A stretch of 64,000 nucleotides of DNA from Hydrogenophaga sp. (GCF_030373245.1 NZ_JAUCZF010000003.1:310001-374000); one strand, 5' to 3'; counted from the first letter of the stretch, positions 1 through 9,230 are shown. The notes: a model not told the origin generated them from the letters alone. A program made the numbers and translations.

Positions 1-450
1 AGCTACGAAGGCATTGCCTGGGTCACCGGGGCGGCGGTCATGGCCGGTGGCGCCATGCCAGGTGGTGAATCGCTGGTGCTGGCTGCGCTCTACAGCGCAG
101 GCACTCACGGCATCATGACGCTCAACGACTTCAAGGCCGTGGCCGGTGATCGCCAGATGGGCGTGCGCTCTTTGCCGGTGCAGCTCGGTGTGGACCGCGC
201 CGCACGCGTGGCCTGCTGGTTCATGGCGCTGCCGCAACTTGCGGTGATCGCGCTGCTGCTGTCCTGGGGACAGCCATGGCACGCGTTCGCGGTGGCGGTC
301 TTGCTGGTGGCGCAAGGCGCGATGATGCGACGCTTCCTGGTTGATCCGACGGCGCGTGCGCTCTGGTACAGCGGCTTTGGCGTGCCCCTGTTCGTGGCCG
401 GCATGATGGTCAGCGCGTTCGCCCTGCGCGGCCTGGGGTCTGGCGCATGA
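1..450 (+). CDS. bchG: Bacteriochlorophyll synthase (chlorophyllide geranylgeranyl transferase), C-terminal part
   Basis: The window opens inside this gene; about 149 codons are visible up to the TGA at 448-450. BchG is a UbiA-family membrane prenyltransferase that attaches the geranylgeranyl (or phytyl) tail to bacteriochlorophyllide a in the inner membrane. The diagnostic stretch GIMTLNDFKAVAGDRQMGVR (second Asp-rich prenyl-diphosphate site of the BchG/ChlG branch) lies near codon 38, followed by hydrophobic segments around codons 75-95 and 130-145. The next gene starts at 447 and overlaps by four bases (ATGA), so the two are probably translationally coupled. The 5' part is outside the window. 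The identification rests on this family motif and on bchP two genes downstream. Confidence 0.93.
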   Translation, partial: SYEGIAWVTGAAVMAGGAMPGGESLVLAALYSAGTHGIMTLNDFKAVAGDRQMGVRSLPVQLGVDRAARVACWFMALPQLAVIALLLSWGQPWHAFAVAVLLVAQGAMMRRFLVDPTARALWYSGFGVPLFVAGMMVSAFALRGLGSGA

Positions 451-1805
451 GGCCCTTCGGCTGGGGCAGCGTGGCCCGCCTGGGTGTGGTGCAGGCCTGC
501 CTGGGCGCGATCGTGGTGCTGACCACGTCCACCCTGAACAGGGTGATGGTGGTGGAGCTGGCCCTGCCCGCACTGCTGCCCGGTCTGCTGGTGGCGCTGC
601 ACTACGCGGTGCAGATCGCACGCCCACGCATGGGCCACGGCTCTGACGTTGGCGGGCGGCGCACGCCCTGGATCATCGGCGGCATGGCGGTGCTGGCGCT
701 GGGCGGCGTGCTGTCGGCGTTGGCCACGGTCTGGATGGCCAGTGAGCCTGGCGCCGGCCTGGCGCTAGCGGTGCTGGGCTTTTCACTCGTGGGCTTGGGC
801 GTGAGCGCCAGCGGCACCTCGCTGCTGGTGTTGCTGGCCAAGCGCGTGCCCGAGAGCCGGCGCGGCGGCGCCGCGACCATGGTCTGGATGATGATGATCG
901 CTGGCTTTGCGCTCACCGCGGGGCTCGCTGGCCACTTCCTCGACCCGTATTCGCCCGAGCGCCTGCTGCTGGTGACTTCCACCGTGTCGGTCGCGGCGTG
1001 GATCATTTCCTTGCTGGCGGTGCACGGCCTGGAGGGCCACGAAACGACTGGCTCTGCAGCGCTGATCCCCAGCCCCGCAGCACACAAGCCCCGCTTCCGC
1101 GAAGCCCTGGCGCAGGTCTGGGCCGAACCTGTGGCCCGGCGCTTCACCATCTTTGTGTTCATCTCTATGCTGGCCTACAGCGCGCAGGACCTGATCCTGG
1201 AGCCGTTTGCCGGCGCGGTACATGGCTACACCCCAGGCGCGTCCACGCAGCTGGCGGGCGTGCAGCATGCGGGCGTGCTGGCCGGCATGCTGATGGTGGC
1301 GATCGCGGGCGCCATCGCCGCTCGCTGGGCCGCGCACCCTGTGCTGCGCCACATCGGCTCCCTGCGGGCCTGGACGGTGGGGGGCTGTATCGCCTCGGCG
1401 CTCGCGCTGCTGGGCCTGATGCTGGCGGGTTTGCACGGTGCCGGCTGGCCGCTCAAGCTCAACGTGTTGGCGCTGGGCGTGGCCAACGGCGCGTTTTCTA
1501 TTGGTGCCATCGGCTCGATGATGCGCCTGGCTCACGAAGGTGGCCCCGCACGCGCCGGTATCCGCATGGGCCTGTGGGGCGCGGCACAAGCGATGGCCTT
1601 CGGCATTGGTGGGCTCATCGGCACCGGTGCCAGTGATCTGGCGCACCACCTGCTCGCGCTGCCTGGCAGCGCTTACGCCACGGTGTTTGCACTCGAAAGT
1701 GCTGCCTTCCTGCTGTCAGCCGTGCTCGCCTGGCGCATCTCGACCACGCCCTCCCCGCAAGCAGCGCGCACGCGCATGCAGTTTCCCACCCCGGCCAGTC
1801 CCTGA
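447..1805 (+). CDS. PucC/LhaA-family (BCD family) MFS protein of the photosynthesis cluster
   Basis: A 452-residue polytopic membrane protein with about twelve hydrophobic segments, starting in an ATGA overlap with bchG. Residues 50-75 (ALHYAVQIARPRMGHGSDVG followed by GRRTPWIIGG) match the conserved first cytoplasmic loop of the PucC/LhaA/Bch2 branch of the major facilitator superfamily. Family members are thought to help deliver bacteriochlorophyll or assemble light-harvesting complexes in the inner membrane. Position between bchG and bchP is the usual site of this type in betaproteobacterial photosynthesis clusters. Whether it serves LH1 or LH2 cannot be told from the sequence. Confidence 0.88.
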   Translation: MRPFGWGSVARLGVVQACLGAIVVLTTSTLNRVMVVELALPALLPGLLVALHYAVQIARPRMGHGSDVGGRRTPWIIGGMAVLALGGVLSALATVWMASEPGAGLALAVLGFSLVGLGVSASGTSLLVLLAKRVPESRRGGAATMVWMMMIAGFALTAGLAGHFLDPYSPERLLLVTSTVSVAAWIISLLAVHGLEGHETTGSAALIPSPAAHKPRFREALAQVWAEPVARRFTIFVFISMLAYSAQDLILEPFAGAVHGYTPGASTQLAGVQHAGVLAGMLMVAIAGAIAARWAAHPVLRHIGSLRAWTVGGCIASALALLGLMLAGLHGAGWPLKLNVLALGVANGAFSIGAIGSMMRLAHEGGPARAGIRMGLWGAAQAMAFGIGGLIGTGASDLAHHLLALPGSAYATVFALESAAFLLSAVLAWRISTTPSPQAARTRMQFPTPASP

Positions 1806-1833
1806 GCGGCGGTCTTCACCCGAGGCAATTGTC

Positions 1834-3048
1834 ATGAACACTCTGGAAACCTTCGATGTGGTGGTGGTCGGCGGCGGCCCGTCCGGAGCCACGGCTGCCC
1901 ATGAACTCGCCAAGCAAGGCCACTCGGTGCTGCTGCTCGACCGGGGCGGCCGAATCAAACCCTGCGGTGGCGCCATCCCCCCGCGCCTGATCCAGGACTT
2001 CGAGATTCCCGACGCGCTGCTGGTCGCCAAAGCGCGCTGCGCCCGCATGATCGCGCCCTCTTCCAAACACGTGGACATTCCAATCGACAACGGTTTTGTC
2101 GGCATGGTCAACCGCGAGGCCTTTGACGAGTGGTTGCGCGAACGCGCCGAGCACGCGGGCGCGGTGCGCCGCACCGGTCACTTCGATTCGCTCAGCCGCG
2201 ACAGCGATGGCGTGAGCGTGGTGCACTACCACGTGCGCGCGGGAAAGCGCGGCAGCGCGAGCGTGCCGGCCCAGGTGCGGGCACGCAGCATCATCGGTGC
2301 CGACGGCGCTCGCTCGGGTGTCGCTCGGCAGGGTGGCGTGCCCAGCGCTGAACGCACGCGCTATGTCTTTGCGTACCACGAGATCGTGCGCGCACCCGAA
2401 GGCGCGCAGCGCCCGGCAGGCTACGACGACGCGCGCTGCGATGTGTACTACCAGGGGCGTTTTTCACCCGATTTCTACGGCTGGGTGTTCCCGCACGGCG
2501 ACACGCTGAGCGTGGGTACGGGCAGTGCCGACAAGGGCTTCTCGCTCAAGGGTTCGGTGCAACGCATGCGCGAGACCAGTGGCCTGGCGGGCGCGGAGAC
2601 CCTGAGGCGCGAAGGCGCACCCATCCCCATGAAACCGCTGCCGCGCTGGGACAACGGACGCGATCTGGTGCTGGCCGGCGACGCTGCGGGTGTCGTGGCG
2701 CCAGCCTCGGGCGAAGGCATTTATTACGCGATGGTGGGTGGGCAGCTGGCCGCTGAATCGGTGCATGCCTTGCTGAAGACGGGCGATGTCCAGGCACTGC
2801 GGCTGGCGCGCAAGCGCTTCATGAAGCTGCACGGCCAGGTGTTCTGGGTGCTGGGCATCCTGCAATGGTTCTGGTACGGCAGCGAAAAGCGGCGCGAGCG
2901 CTTTGTGAAGATCTGCGAAGACCGTGACGTGCAGCAGCTGACCTTCGATTCGTACATGAACAAGCGCCTGACCCGCAAGAAACCGATGGCACACGTGCGC
3001 ATCTTCTTCAAAGACCTGAGCCACCTGCTCGGACTGGCCCGGGTGTGA
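1834..3048 (+). CDS. bchP: Geranylgeranyl reductase (bacteriochlorophyll a tail reduction)
   Basis: A 404-residue flavoprotein that reduces the geranylgeranyl side chain of bacteriochlorophyll to phytyl using NADPH. An N-terminal Rossmann FAD motif VVVGGGPSGATAA is at residues 9-21, followed by the family signature RIKPCGGAIPPRL near residue 45, and the second FAD motif GDAAGVVAPASGEGIYYAM around residue 285. The ATG at 1834 was chosen because it places the Rossmann motif at the usual distance from the N terminus; the frame is open further upstream but that part overlaps the preceding gene. It sits 28 bases after the PucC-like gene and overlaps the next gene by four bases, consistent with one bchG-pucC-bchP operon. 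Confidence 0.95.
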   Translation: MNTLETFDVVVVGGGPSGATAAHELAKQGHSVLLLDRGGRIKPCGGAIPPRLIQDFEIPDALLVAKARCARMIAPSSKHVDIPIDNGFVGMVNREAFDEWLRERAEHAGAVRRTGHFDSLSRDSDGVSVVHYHVRAGKRGSASVPAQVRARSIIGADGARSGVARQGGVPSAERTRYVFAYHEIVRAPEGAQRPAGYDDARCDVYYQGRFSPDFYGWVFPHGDTLSVGTGSADKGFSLKGSVQRMRETSGLAGAETLRREGAPIPMKPLPRWDNGRDLVLAGDAAGVVAPASGEGIYYAMVGGQLAAESVHALLKTGDVQALRLARKRFMKLHGQVFWVLGILQWFWYGSEKRRERFVKICEDRDVQQLTFDSYMNKRLTRKKPMAHVRIFFKDLSHLLGLARV

Positions 3049-3359
3049 TCGAGATGGCCACCATGCAGGCGCTCTGGGACAGTGGCCGCTGGATCGATCT
3101 GGCCTTGGCCATCGTGCTGGCCGAGGTGCTGATCGTGGCCTGGATGGTGCAGATGACTGGGCGCCACCTCTGGTTTCGCGCCTACCTGCTCAATCTGGGC
3201 TCCGGCCTGTGCCTGATCTTCGCCCTGCGCAGTACCCTGGCCGATACCGGCTGGGCCATGCCTGCCCTGTGGCTGGCGCTCTCAGGCGCATTGCATGGCG
3301 CCGACCTCTGGTCAAGGTGGCGCCAAGCGGCCGACCGCAGAGCGGTACGGCCGCGCTGA
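3045..3359 (+). CDS. Small membrane protein following bchP
   Basis: A 104-residue protein with three hydrophobic segments (about residues 16-36, 47-66 and 70-90) and a basic C terminus. The start is probably the GTG at 3045, which overlaps the bchP stop codon (GTGA); an ATG at 3054 is an alternative. No catalytic motif is visible and I do not recognise a named family. The coupling to bchP suggests a role linked to pigment synthesis or membrane assembly, but this is inference from position. The gene ends five bases before the convergent HiPIP gene stop, with a small hairpin (GAAGGC-loop-GCCTTC, about 3358-3374) lying between and within the two 3' ends. Confidence 0.7.
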   Translation: MIEMATMQALWDSGRWIDLALAIVLAEVLIVAWMVQMTGRHLWFRAYLLNLGSGLCLIFALRSTLADTGWAMPALWLALSGALHGADLWSRWRQAADRRAVRPR

Positions 3360-3364
3360 AGGCA

Positions 3365-3679
3365 TCAGGCCTTCTTGGCGTAGGCCGAGCACCAGCCCTT
3401 GGCGGCCACGTGCTTGCCGGGGAAAATACCGCATGGACCCGATGCCTCACCGGCCTTGCCGGTGTAAAGCGCACAGTTGCTGCACAACTGGGTGGCGGTG
3501 TGCTTGGGGAACTTCTTGGCGTCCACCTTGGTGCTGTCGGCGGCATAACCCAGCGACATCGCCTGGGCGTCTTTCTCGTTGACCAGGGGCGCAGCTTGCG
3601 CATGGGCGCTGGCTGCCGCCAAAGCAGCGCCGCCAGCGGCGACTTGCATCATGAAAACACGGCGATTGGAAACGGACAT
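3365..3679 (-). CDS. hip: High-potential iron-sulfur protein (HiPIP), periplasmic electron carrier
   Basis: A 104-residue exported protein. The N terminus SNRRVFMMQ with a following Ala-rich hydrophobic stretch looks like a twin-arginine signal, as expected for HiPIPs, which fold with their cluster before export. Four cluster cysteines are present in the family arrangement: CSNC, then GPCGIF, then KGWCSAY. In purple bacteria such as Rubrivivax and Rhodoferax, HiPIP carries electrons from the cytochrome bc1 complex to the reaction-centre cytochrome. Its place at the edge of a bch operon supports that role here. The start at 3679 is the ATG immediately before the signal peptide. Expression probably starts from the 207-base gap shared with hpnD. 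Confidence 0.92.
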   Translation of the reverse strand: MSVSNRRVFMMQVAAGGAALAAASAHAQAAPLVNEKDAQAMSLGYAADSTKVDAKKFPKHTATQLCSNCALYTGKAGEASGPCGIFPGKHVAAKGWCSAYAKKA

Positions 3680-3886
3680 GGATAGCCTTTTAAGGGTGGA
3701 TGAGAAACTGCTCGCTGATTGTCCCGCGACCCGTCTTAAGAAAAACTGACAAATCACAAGCTTGAGCGGCCCAGTCACCTATTACCGCATTCAGGCTTTG
3801 CCCGCTGACATGGAAAGACCGCCAGCGACACGCCCCTGCAGGGCCTCCGCGGGGCCTGTTTACACTCAGCGCAACCCGCCGCCGCC

Positions 3887-4753
3887 ATGACCCCCCAAGA
3901 CTACGTTCAGCAAAAAGCCGCCGCTTCGGGCAGCAGCTTTTACTACGCCTTTCTTTTCCTGCCCCCTGAGCGCCGCGCCGCCATCACCGCCTTCTACGCT
4001 TTTTGCCGTGAGGTGGACGATGTGGTGGATGAGGTGACCGATGTGGGCATTGCGCAGACCAAGCTGGCCTGGTGGCGCAGCGAGGTGGCCCAGGCCTACG
4101 CTGGCGAGAATAACCACCCGGTGATGCAGGCTCTGATGCCGCACACCGAGCGTTTCGACATCGAAGCGCGGCACCTGCTCGCCGTGATCGATGGCTGCCA
4201 GATGGATCTGGAGCAGAACCGCTACCTCGACTTCGCCAACCTTCAGCAGTATTGCCATCTGGTGGCCGGCGTGGTGGGCGAGGTTGCGGCCCGCATCTTT
4301 GGCCAGACCGATCACCAGACCACCGCTTACGCCCATCGCCTCGGGCTGGCTTTTCAGCTCACCAACATCGTGCGCGATGTGGGTGAAGACGCGGTGCGTG
4401 GCCGGATCTACCTGCCGGTCAACGAACTGCAGCGCTTTGACGTCAAGGCCCACGAACTGCTCAAACGAGGCGAAGCGCCCGGCATGGACAGGGCCGACTT
4501 CGAACGGCGCTTCCAGGCCCTGATGCGCTTCCAGTGTGAACGCGCCATGAGCACCTACGCCGACGCCCTGGCCCTTCTGCCCGAAGTCGACCGGCGCAGC
4601 CAGAAGCCGGGCCTGATGATGGCCAGCATCTACCGCACCCTGCTCCAGGAAATCGCCACCGACCCCCTGCTGGTGCTGACACGCCGCGTGAGCCTCACGC
4701 CGCTGCGCAAGTTCTGGCTGGCTTGGAAGGTTCAGGCACTGGGCCGTTTGTGA
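3887..4753 (+). CDS. hpnD: Presqualene diphosphate synthase (squalene/phytoene synthase family)
   Basis: A 288-residue trans-isoprenyl diphosphate synthase. Both Asp-rich motifs are present: REVDDVVDE near residue 41 and RDVGEDAVRGRIYLP near residue 163. In the three-gene bacterial squalene route (HpnC, HpnD, HpnE), HpnD couples two farnesyl diphosphates to presqualene diphosphate for hopanoid synthesis. It overlaps the downstream desaturase gene by four bases (GTGA), as HpnD and HpnE do elsewhere. No HpnC is adjacent; the gene upstream is the HiPIP. A phytoene synthase (CrtB) role is the alternative, but the HpnE-type partner argues against it. Confidence 0.85.
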   Translation: MTPQDYVQQKAAASGSSFYYAFLFLPPERRAAITAFYAFCREVDDVVDEVTDVGIAQTKLAWWRSEVAQAYAGENNHPVMQALMPHTERFDIEARHLLAVIDGCQMDLEQNRYLDFANLQQYCHLVAGVVGEVAARIFGQTDHQTTAYAHRLGLAFQLTNIVRDVGEDAVRGRIYLPVNELQRFDVKAHELLKRGEAPGMDRADFERRFQALMRFQCERAMSTYADALALLPEVDRRSQKPGLMMASIYRTLLQEIATDPLLVLTRRVSLTPLRKFWLAWKVQALGRL

Positions 4754-6111
4754 AGACGACCGTGGCCATCGTCGGCGGCGGCTGGGCTGGCATGGCGGCT
4801 GCCGTGGCGGCAGCGGATGCGGGCAATGACGTCACAGTCCTGGAGGCCACCCGCCAGCTCGGCGGGCGAGCGCGCGCGATGTCCGCCACCCGGCCCGACG
4901 GCGTGGCGCTTCAGCTCGACAACGGTCAGCACATTCTGATCGGGGCCTACAGCCAGAGCCTGGCCCTGATGCGGCGCGTTGGTCTCGACCTGCCGAAGGT
5001 GCTGGCCGCGCTGCCGCTGGCACTGCCCTACCCCGATGGCCAGGGACTGCAGACGCCCGGCTGGGCAAGCCGTCTGCCCGCGCCGCTGGATGCGCTGGTC
5101 GCCATCGCCACCGCCCGCGGATGGACCTGGGGCGAGCGGCTGGCACTGGTGCGGGCGTCGCTGGCCTGGCAACGGTCAGGCTTTGCCTGTGCCCCTTCGC
5201 TCACCGTCAGCGGCTTGTGCAGCCGTCTGCCTCAGCGGGTGATGGACGAGCTGGTCGAGCCCCTGTGCGTTTCGGCGCTCAACCTGCCCGCCAGCCAGGC
5301 CAGCGCCGAGGTCTTCCTGCGGGTGATGCGCGATGCGCTCTTCGGCGCGCAGGCGGGGCCATGGTCGGCCTCCAGCCTGCTGCTGCCGCGGCTGGACCTC
5401 AGCGCGCTGTTTCCAGACGCAGCGGCGCGTTGGCTGGCCACGACCCATCCAGCGTCTGGCCGGGTGCTCACCGGCGCCAGGGTGACCACCCTGCAGCCGA
5501 TGGTCAGCGGCTGGCGCCTGATGGGCCAGCGCGACGGTGAGACATTCGATCGGACCTTCGATGCGGTCATCTGGGCGACCGGCGCCGCAGCAGCAAGCCG
5601 AGCCATGCAAGATGCCTCCGATCGCTCACCGGAGGCCACCGCAAGCGCACTGCACACCTGGGCCACCACCGCCGCGGCGCTCGAGTTCACCGCCATCACC
5701 ACGGTGTACGCCTGGGGCCCCGGCGTGCGGCTGACACAGGCCATGCTCGCGCTGCGCAGTCAGGCCGGTGCCCCGGCTCAGTTCGTGTTCGACCGCGGTC
5801 AGCTCAATCCGGCTGACCCGAGCGCGCAAGGTGTGCTGGCGTTTGTGATCAGCGCGAGCAGCGGTGAGCGCGAGGCCCTGGAGCGGTCCGTGCTGCAGCA
5901 AGCGCGTGATCAACTGGGCCTTCACCAGCTGCAGGCCATCCAGACCGTGGTGGAAAAACGCGCGACCTTCGCCTGCACGCCCGGTCTGCAGCGCCCCGAA
6001 GCCTCGATCGCACCCGGCCTCTGGGCAGCGGGTGACTATGTGGCAGGCCCTTACCCCGCCACGCTGGAAGGTGCGGTGCGCAGCGGGCTGGATGCTGTGA
6101 CCCGCCTTTGA
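4750..6111 (+). CDS. hpnE: Squalene-associated FAD-dependent desaturase/oxidoreductase
   Basis: A 453-residue flavoprotein amine-oxidase-type enzyme. The N-terminal FAD motif VAIVGGGWAGMAAAVAAADAG is at residues 5-25, followed by the GGRARAM segment; the C-terminal FAD region PEASIAPGLWAAGDYVAGPY ends the protein. The middle contains the HpnE-like stretch VEPLCVSALNLPASQASAEV. HpnE reduces hydroxysqualene to squalene in the HpnCDE route. The GTG start at 4750 overlaps the hpnD stop codon; the frame is open slightly upstream but this start puts the Rossmann fold at the N terminus. C30 carotenoid desaturation is a less likely alternative. Confidence 0.85.
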   Translation: MKTTVAIVGGGWAGMAAAVAAADAGNDVTVLEATRQLGGRARAMSATRPDGVALQLDNGQHILIGAYSQSLALMRRVGLDLPKVLAALPLALPYPDGQGLQTPGWASRLPAPLDALVAIATARGWTWGERLALVRASLAWQRSGFACAPSLTVSGLCSRLPQRVMDELVEPLCVSALNLPASQASAEVFLRVMRDALFGAQAGPWSASSLLLPRLDLSALFPDAAARWLATTHPASGRVLTGARVTTLQPMVSGWRLMGQRDGETFDRTFDAVIWATGAAAASRAMQDASDRSPEATASALHTWATTAAALEFTAITTVYAWGPGVRLTQAMLALRSQAGAPAQFVFDRGQLNPADPSAQGVLAFVISASSGEREALERSVLQQARDQLGLHQLQAIQTVVEKRATFACTPGLQRPEASIAPGLWAAGDYVAGPYPATLEGAVRSGLDAVTRL

Positions 6112-6174
6112 TTTCGGGGCTTGCGCATTCGGATGATGTGCGCATGATGGTGGTGACTCGTATCCGTTCACACC

Positions 6175-8604
6175 ATGCCCGCCAAAACCCTGTTCCCTGA
6201 TCAACTGCGTTTGCAGATTGACCCATCCTCCCTGGGATTTGCCTCCACCGCCGACCTGCAGGTACCCAACTTGCCCTGGATTGGCCAGGAGCGTGCCGAA
6301 CAGGCCGCGCGCTTTGGCCTCGCCATGGAGCAGCCAGACTACAACCTGTTCGTGCTGGGCGAGGTGGGCAGCGGACGCGCTTCGCTGTTGCATCAGCTGA
6401 CCCAGGCCGTCGCTGCCGAGCGGGCCGTGCCGCCCGACCTGTGTTACCTGCACAACTTCAAGTCACCTGATCGGCCACGCGCGCTGCGCATGCCGGCCGG
6501 GCAAGGGCGCGTGCTTCGGCAGCTGATGGTGCGTTTTGTCCGCTTTCTGCAAGACGAAATCCCGGCGCGCCTGGACAGCGAGGACTTCAAGACCGACAGC
6601 GAACGCATCGAGAACGTCTACAAGACCGAAGAGACCAAGGCCTATGCCAAGCTCGACGCCTTCGCCGATGCGCATGGCTTCAACCTGTACCGGGAATCGG
6701 GTCGACTGGTGTTCACGCTGCGCGGTGCCAAGGGCGGAGCCCTGACCGAAAACGAGGCCCGTGCCCTGCCCAAGGAACGCCGCGCCCAGGTGGATCAGGC
6801 CGAGCAGGCCTTGCGGGAAGAGATAGCGCAGTTCCTGGAGACCACACGGCCGCTGCTGCGCACTATGAACGAAGGCCTCGCCGCGCTCAGGCGGCAGGTC
6901 GTCAGGCCGCTGATCGACCACGAGCTGCAGGCAATTCGCAATCCTCTGAAAAAACAGATCAAGGACGCGGTCAAGCTCGGCAGCTACCTCGATCAGGTGG
7001 CACAGGATGTGCTCGAGCACCTGGAACTTTTCCTGCCGCAGGACGACGATGATGCTGAGCGCCAGGAAGCCTTGTCTCAGCTGCTGCTGGGCTATCGGGT
7101 CAATCTGGTGGTGGACAACGCCGAACTCGCCGGTGCGCCAGTAATCGTTGAAGACAACCCGGTCTACCACTCGCTGTTCGGGCGCATCGAGTACCAGGCC
7201 GAAGAAGACGTGCTTCTGACCGACTTCTCCCGCGTGCGGGCCGGCAGCCTGATCCGCGCGCACGGTGGCTTTTTGCTGCTGCACCTGCGCGATCTGGTCG
7301 CCGACCCGCTGGTCTGGGAAAAGCTGCGTCGCTTCATGCGCTCGGGCAAGGTGCAGATCGAAGAGCCGAGCAACATGCTGATGCCGATGACGGCAGTTTC
7401 GTTGCAGCCACAGGGGGTGGACGTCCACACCAAGATCATCCTGATCGGCTCCACCGAGGAGTACTACGCGCTGCAGGAAGTCGATCCCGAGTTCGCACGA
7501 CACTTCCGCGCCAAGGTCGATTTCGCCGAAAGCTTTGTTGCCACCGCAGACACGCGCGCGGCCACCGCCCTGTTTGTGGCCCAGACCTGCCGCAAGCTGG
7601 GCCTGCGCCACCTCAGCGCAGCCGCCGTCGCGCGCGTGCTGGAAGACGCACACCGTCGCGTCGACGACCAGTCCCGCCAGAGTGCCATCTTTGGCCATAT
7701 CGAGGCGCTGGTGTCCGAGAGCGCGGCGGCGTGCGATGCGCGCGGCGGCGGCCTCGTGGAGGCGGTGGATGTGGCCTCGGCGCTGGATGCCCACCGGCTG
7801 CGTCACGATTACCCCGAGCAGCGCCTGCGCGAATCGATCATTGAAAGGGAGCGCCTCATCGATGTGCGCGGCGCGCGTGTCGGCCAGATCAACGGCTTGA
7901 CCCAGATCGATCTGGGGGACTGGCGCTTCGGCTTGCCGGTTCGCGTGACCGCACACACCCACGCCGGCTCTCAGGGGCTGCTCAACATCGAGCGTGAGGT
8001 GGCGATGTCTGGCCCGATCCACGACAAGGGCGTGCTGATCCTGCACAGTTACCTGACCCATTTGTTCGCCCACCTCGCGCCACTGGCGCTCAATGCCGCC
8101 CTGGTCTTCGAGCAGGAGTATCACGGTGTCGAGGGGGATTCCGCCTCCTGCGCCGAGCTGTATGCCGTGCTGTCAGCGCTGGCGGGTGTACCCCTCCGGC
8201 AAGGCATCGCGGTGACCGGCGCCCTCAACCAGCACGGCGAGGTGCTGCCGGTGGGCGGCATCAACGAAAAAATCGAAGGCTGGTTCCGCGTCTGCGAGGT
8301 CGCCGGGCTGAACGGTGAGCAAGGTGTGCTGATCCCCGAGCGCAATCGCCGCCACCTGATGCTTGATCAGGCCGTGGTCGCTGCCGTGCAGCAGGGCCGG
8401 TTTCACATCCACACCGCGGCACACATCAGCGACGGCCTGGCGCTGCTCACCGGGCAAGCCTCTGGTCTGCCATCGAGCGGACAGGAGGGGCCTGGCTATG
8501 CGCCCGAGAGCGTGCTCGGACAGGCCGAGCGCAGCCTTCGGGTGTACCGTCGGGCGTATCAGCGCATGGCTGGCCTGCCCCGATTACGCCGGCACTTGCC
8601 CTGA
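6175..8604 (+). CDS. Lon-related ATP-dependent protease (LonB/YcbZ-like)
   Basis: An 809-residue protein of the putative ATP-dependent Lon-type protease family. The N-terminal part carries a P-loop-like GEVGSGRASLL near residue 60, with Arg where most P-loops have Lys, a substitution I believe is common in this family. A long charged helical insert (about residues 110-250) precedes the AAA region, which holds EYQAEEDVLLTDFSRVRAGS and GGFLLLHLRDL. The C-terminal Lon protease domain has the catalytic Ser656 in EGDSASCAELY and Lys699 in INEKIEGW. It lacks the LAN substrate domain of classical LonA. It stands alone, 63 bases after hpnE. Substrates are unknown. Confidence 0.9.
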   Translation: MPAKTLFPDQLRLQIDPSSLGFASTADLQVPNLPWIGQERAEQAARFGLAMEQPDYNLFVLGEVGSGRASLLHQLTQAVAAERAVPPDLCYLHNFKSPDRPRALRMPAGQGRVLRQLMVRFVRFLQDEIPARLDSEDFKTDSERIENVYKTEETKAYAKLDAFADAHGFNLYRESGRLVFTLRGAKGGALTENEARALPKERRAQVDQAEQALREEIAQFLETTRPLLRTMNEGLAALRRQVVRPLIDHELQAIRNPLKKQIKDAVKLGSYLDQVAQDVLEHLELFLPQDDDDAERQEALSQLLLGYRVNLVVDNAELAGAPVIVEDNPVYHSLFGRIEYQAEEDVLLTDFSRVRAGSLIRAHGGFLLLHLRDLVADPLVWEKLRRFMRSGKVQIEEPSNMLMPMTAVSLQPQGVDVHTKIILIGSTEEYYALQEVDPEFARHFRAKVDFAESFVATADTRAATALFVAQTCRKLGLRHLSAAAVARVLEDAHRRVDDQSRQSAIFGHIEALVSESAAACDARGGGLVEAVDVASALDAHRLRHDYPEQRLRESIIERERLIDVRGARVGQINGLTQIDLGDWRFGLPVRVTAHTHAGSQGLLNIEREVAMSGPIHDKGVLILHSYLTHLFAHLAPLALNAALVFEQEYHGVEGDSASCAELYAVLSALAGVPLRQGIAVTGALNQHGEVLPVGGINEKIEGWFRVCEVAGLNGEQGVLIPERNRRHLMLDQAVVAAVQQGRFHIHTAAHISDGLALLTGQASGLPSSGQEGPGYAPESVLGQAERSLRVYRRAYQRMAGLPRLRRHLP

Positions 8605-8759
8605 CCGCCGGAGCGAGGCCAGTACCATCGAGATTGCGGCCAGTGGCTGACCACGCTGAAAACGCCCGCCCACTTCGCTGCCTCAAGGGAACCACCGCCC
8701 TCAAAGTCGCTCACTCCACACAAGACACCCACACACTTCATCGAAAGGAACCTCAGCGG

Positions 8760-9230
8760 ATGACAAGGAAAGCCCACACCCAAACGATCGCGACCCTGCT
8801 GGCCTGGTGCACCATCGCCCTGGCGTCCACGCTGGCTCAGGCGCAGCCAGCCAGCCAGATGGTCAGTGTCAAGGGCAGTATCCTGAACATGCGATCGGGT
8901 CCGGGCACTCAGAACACCATTCTGTGGGAGCTGCAAAAAGGCTACCCGCTGCAAGTGACCCAGCGCAAGAACCGCTGGCTCAAGGTGAAAGACTTCGAGG
9001 GCGATTCGGGCTGGGTCGCCGCCTCGCTCACAGGACGAACGCCACACCACATCGTGAAGGTCAACAACGCCAACGTGCGCAGCGGGCCCGGTACGCAGCA
9101 CCGCATCGTGAGCAAGGCGACCTACGGCGAGTTGATGCGCACGCGAGAGAAGCGTGACGGCTGGGTGCGCGTGGAGCGCAACGAGGGCAAGAGCGGCTGG
9201 ATCTCCAAGAAGCTGCTCTGGGGCTGGTGA
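8760..9230 (+). CDS. Secreted protein with two bacterial SH3 domains
   Basis: A 156-residue protein with an N-terminal signal peptide (hydrophobic core about residues 11-25, ending ALA-Q-AQ) and two SH3b repeats. The repeat signature is seen twice: LNMRSGPGTQNTILWEL near residue 42 and NVRSGPGTQHRIVSKA near residue 100, each ending in a Trp-rich GWV/GWI strand. SH3b domains commonly bind cell-wall peptides, so a periplasmic or wall-associated role is likely. The ATG at 8760 follows an AAGGAA ribosome-binding site at about 8743. No enzymatic domain is visible. Confidence 0.85.
   Translation: MTRKAHTQTIATLLAWCTIALASTLAQAQPASQMVSVKGSILNMRSGPGTQNTILWELQKGYPLQVTQRKNRWLKVKDFEGDSGWVAASLTGRTPHHIVKVNNANVRSGPGTQHRIVSKATYGELMRTREKRDGWVRVERNEGKSGWISKKLLWGW

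Noticed and set aside
6463-8124. A 553-codon open frame on the minus strand
   Set aside because: It lies fully antisense to the Lon-like protease gene, whose catalytic residues are clear.
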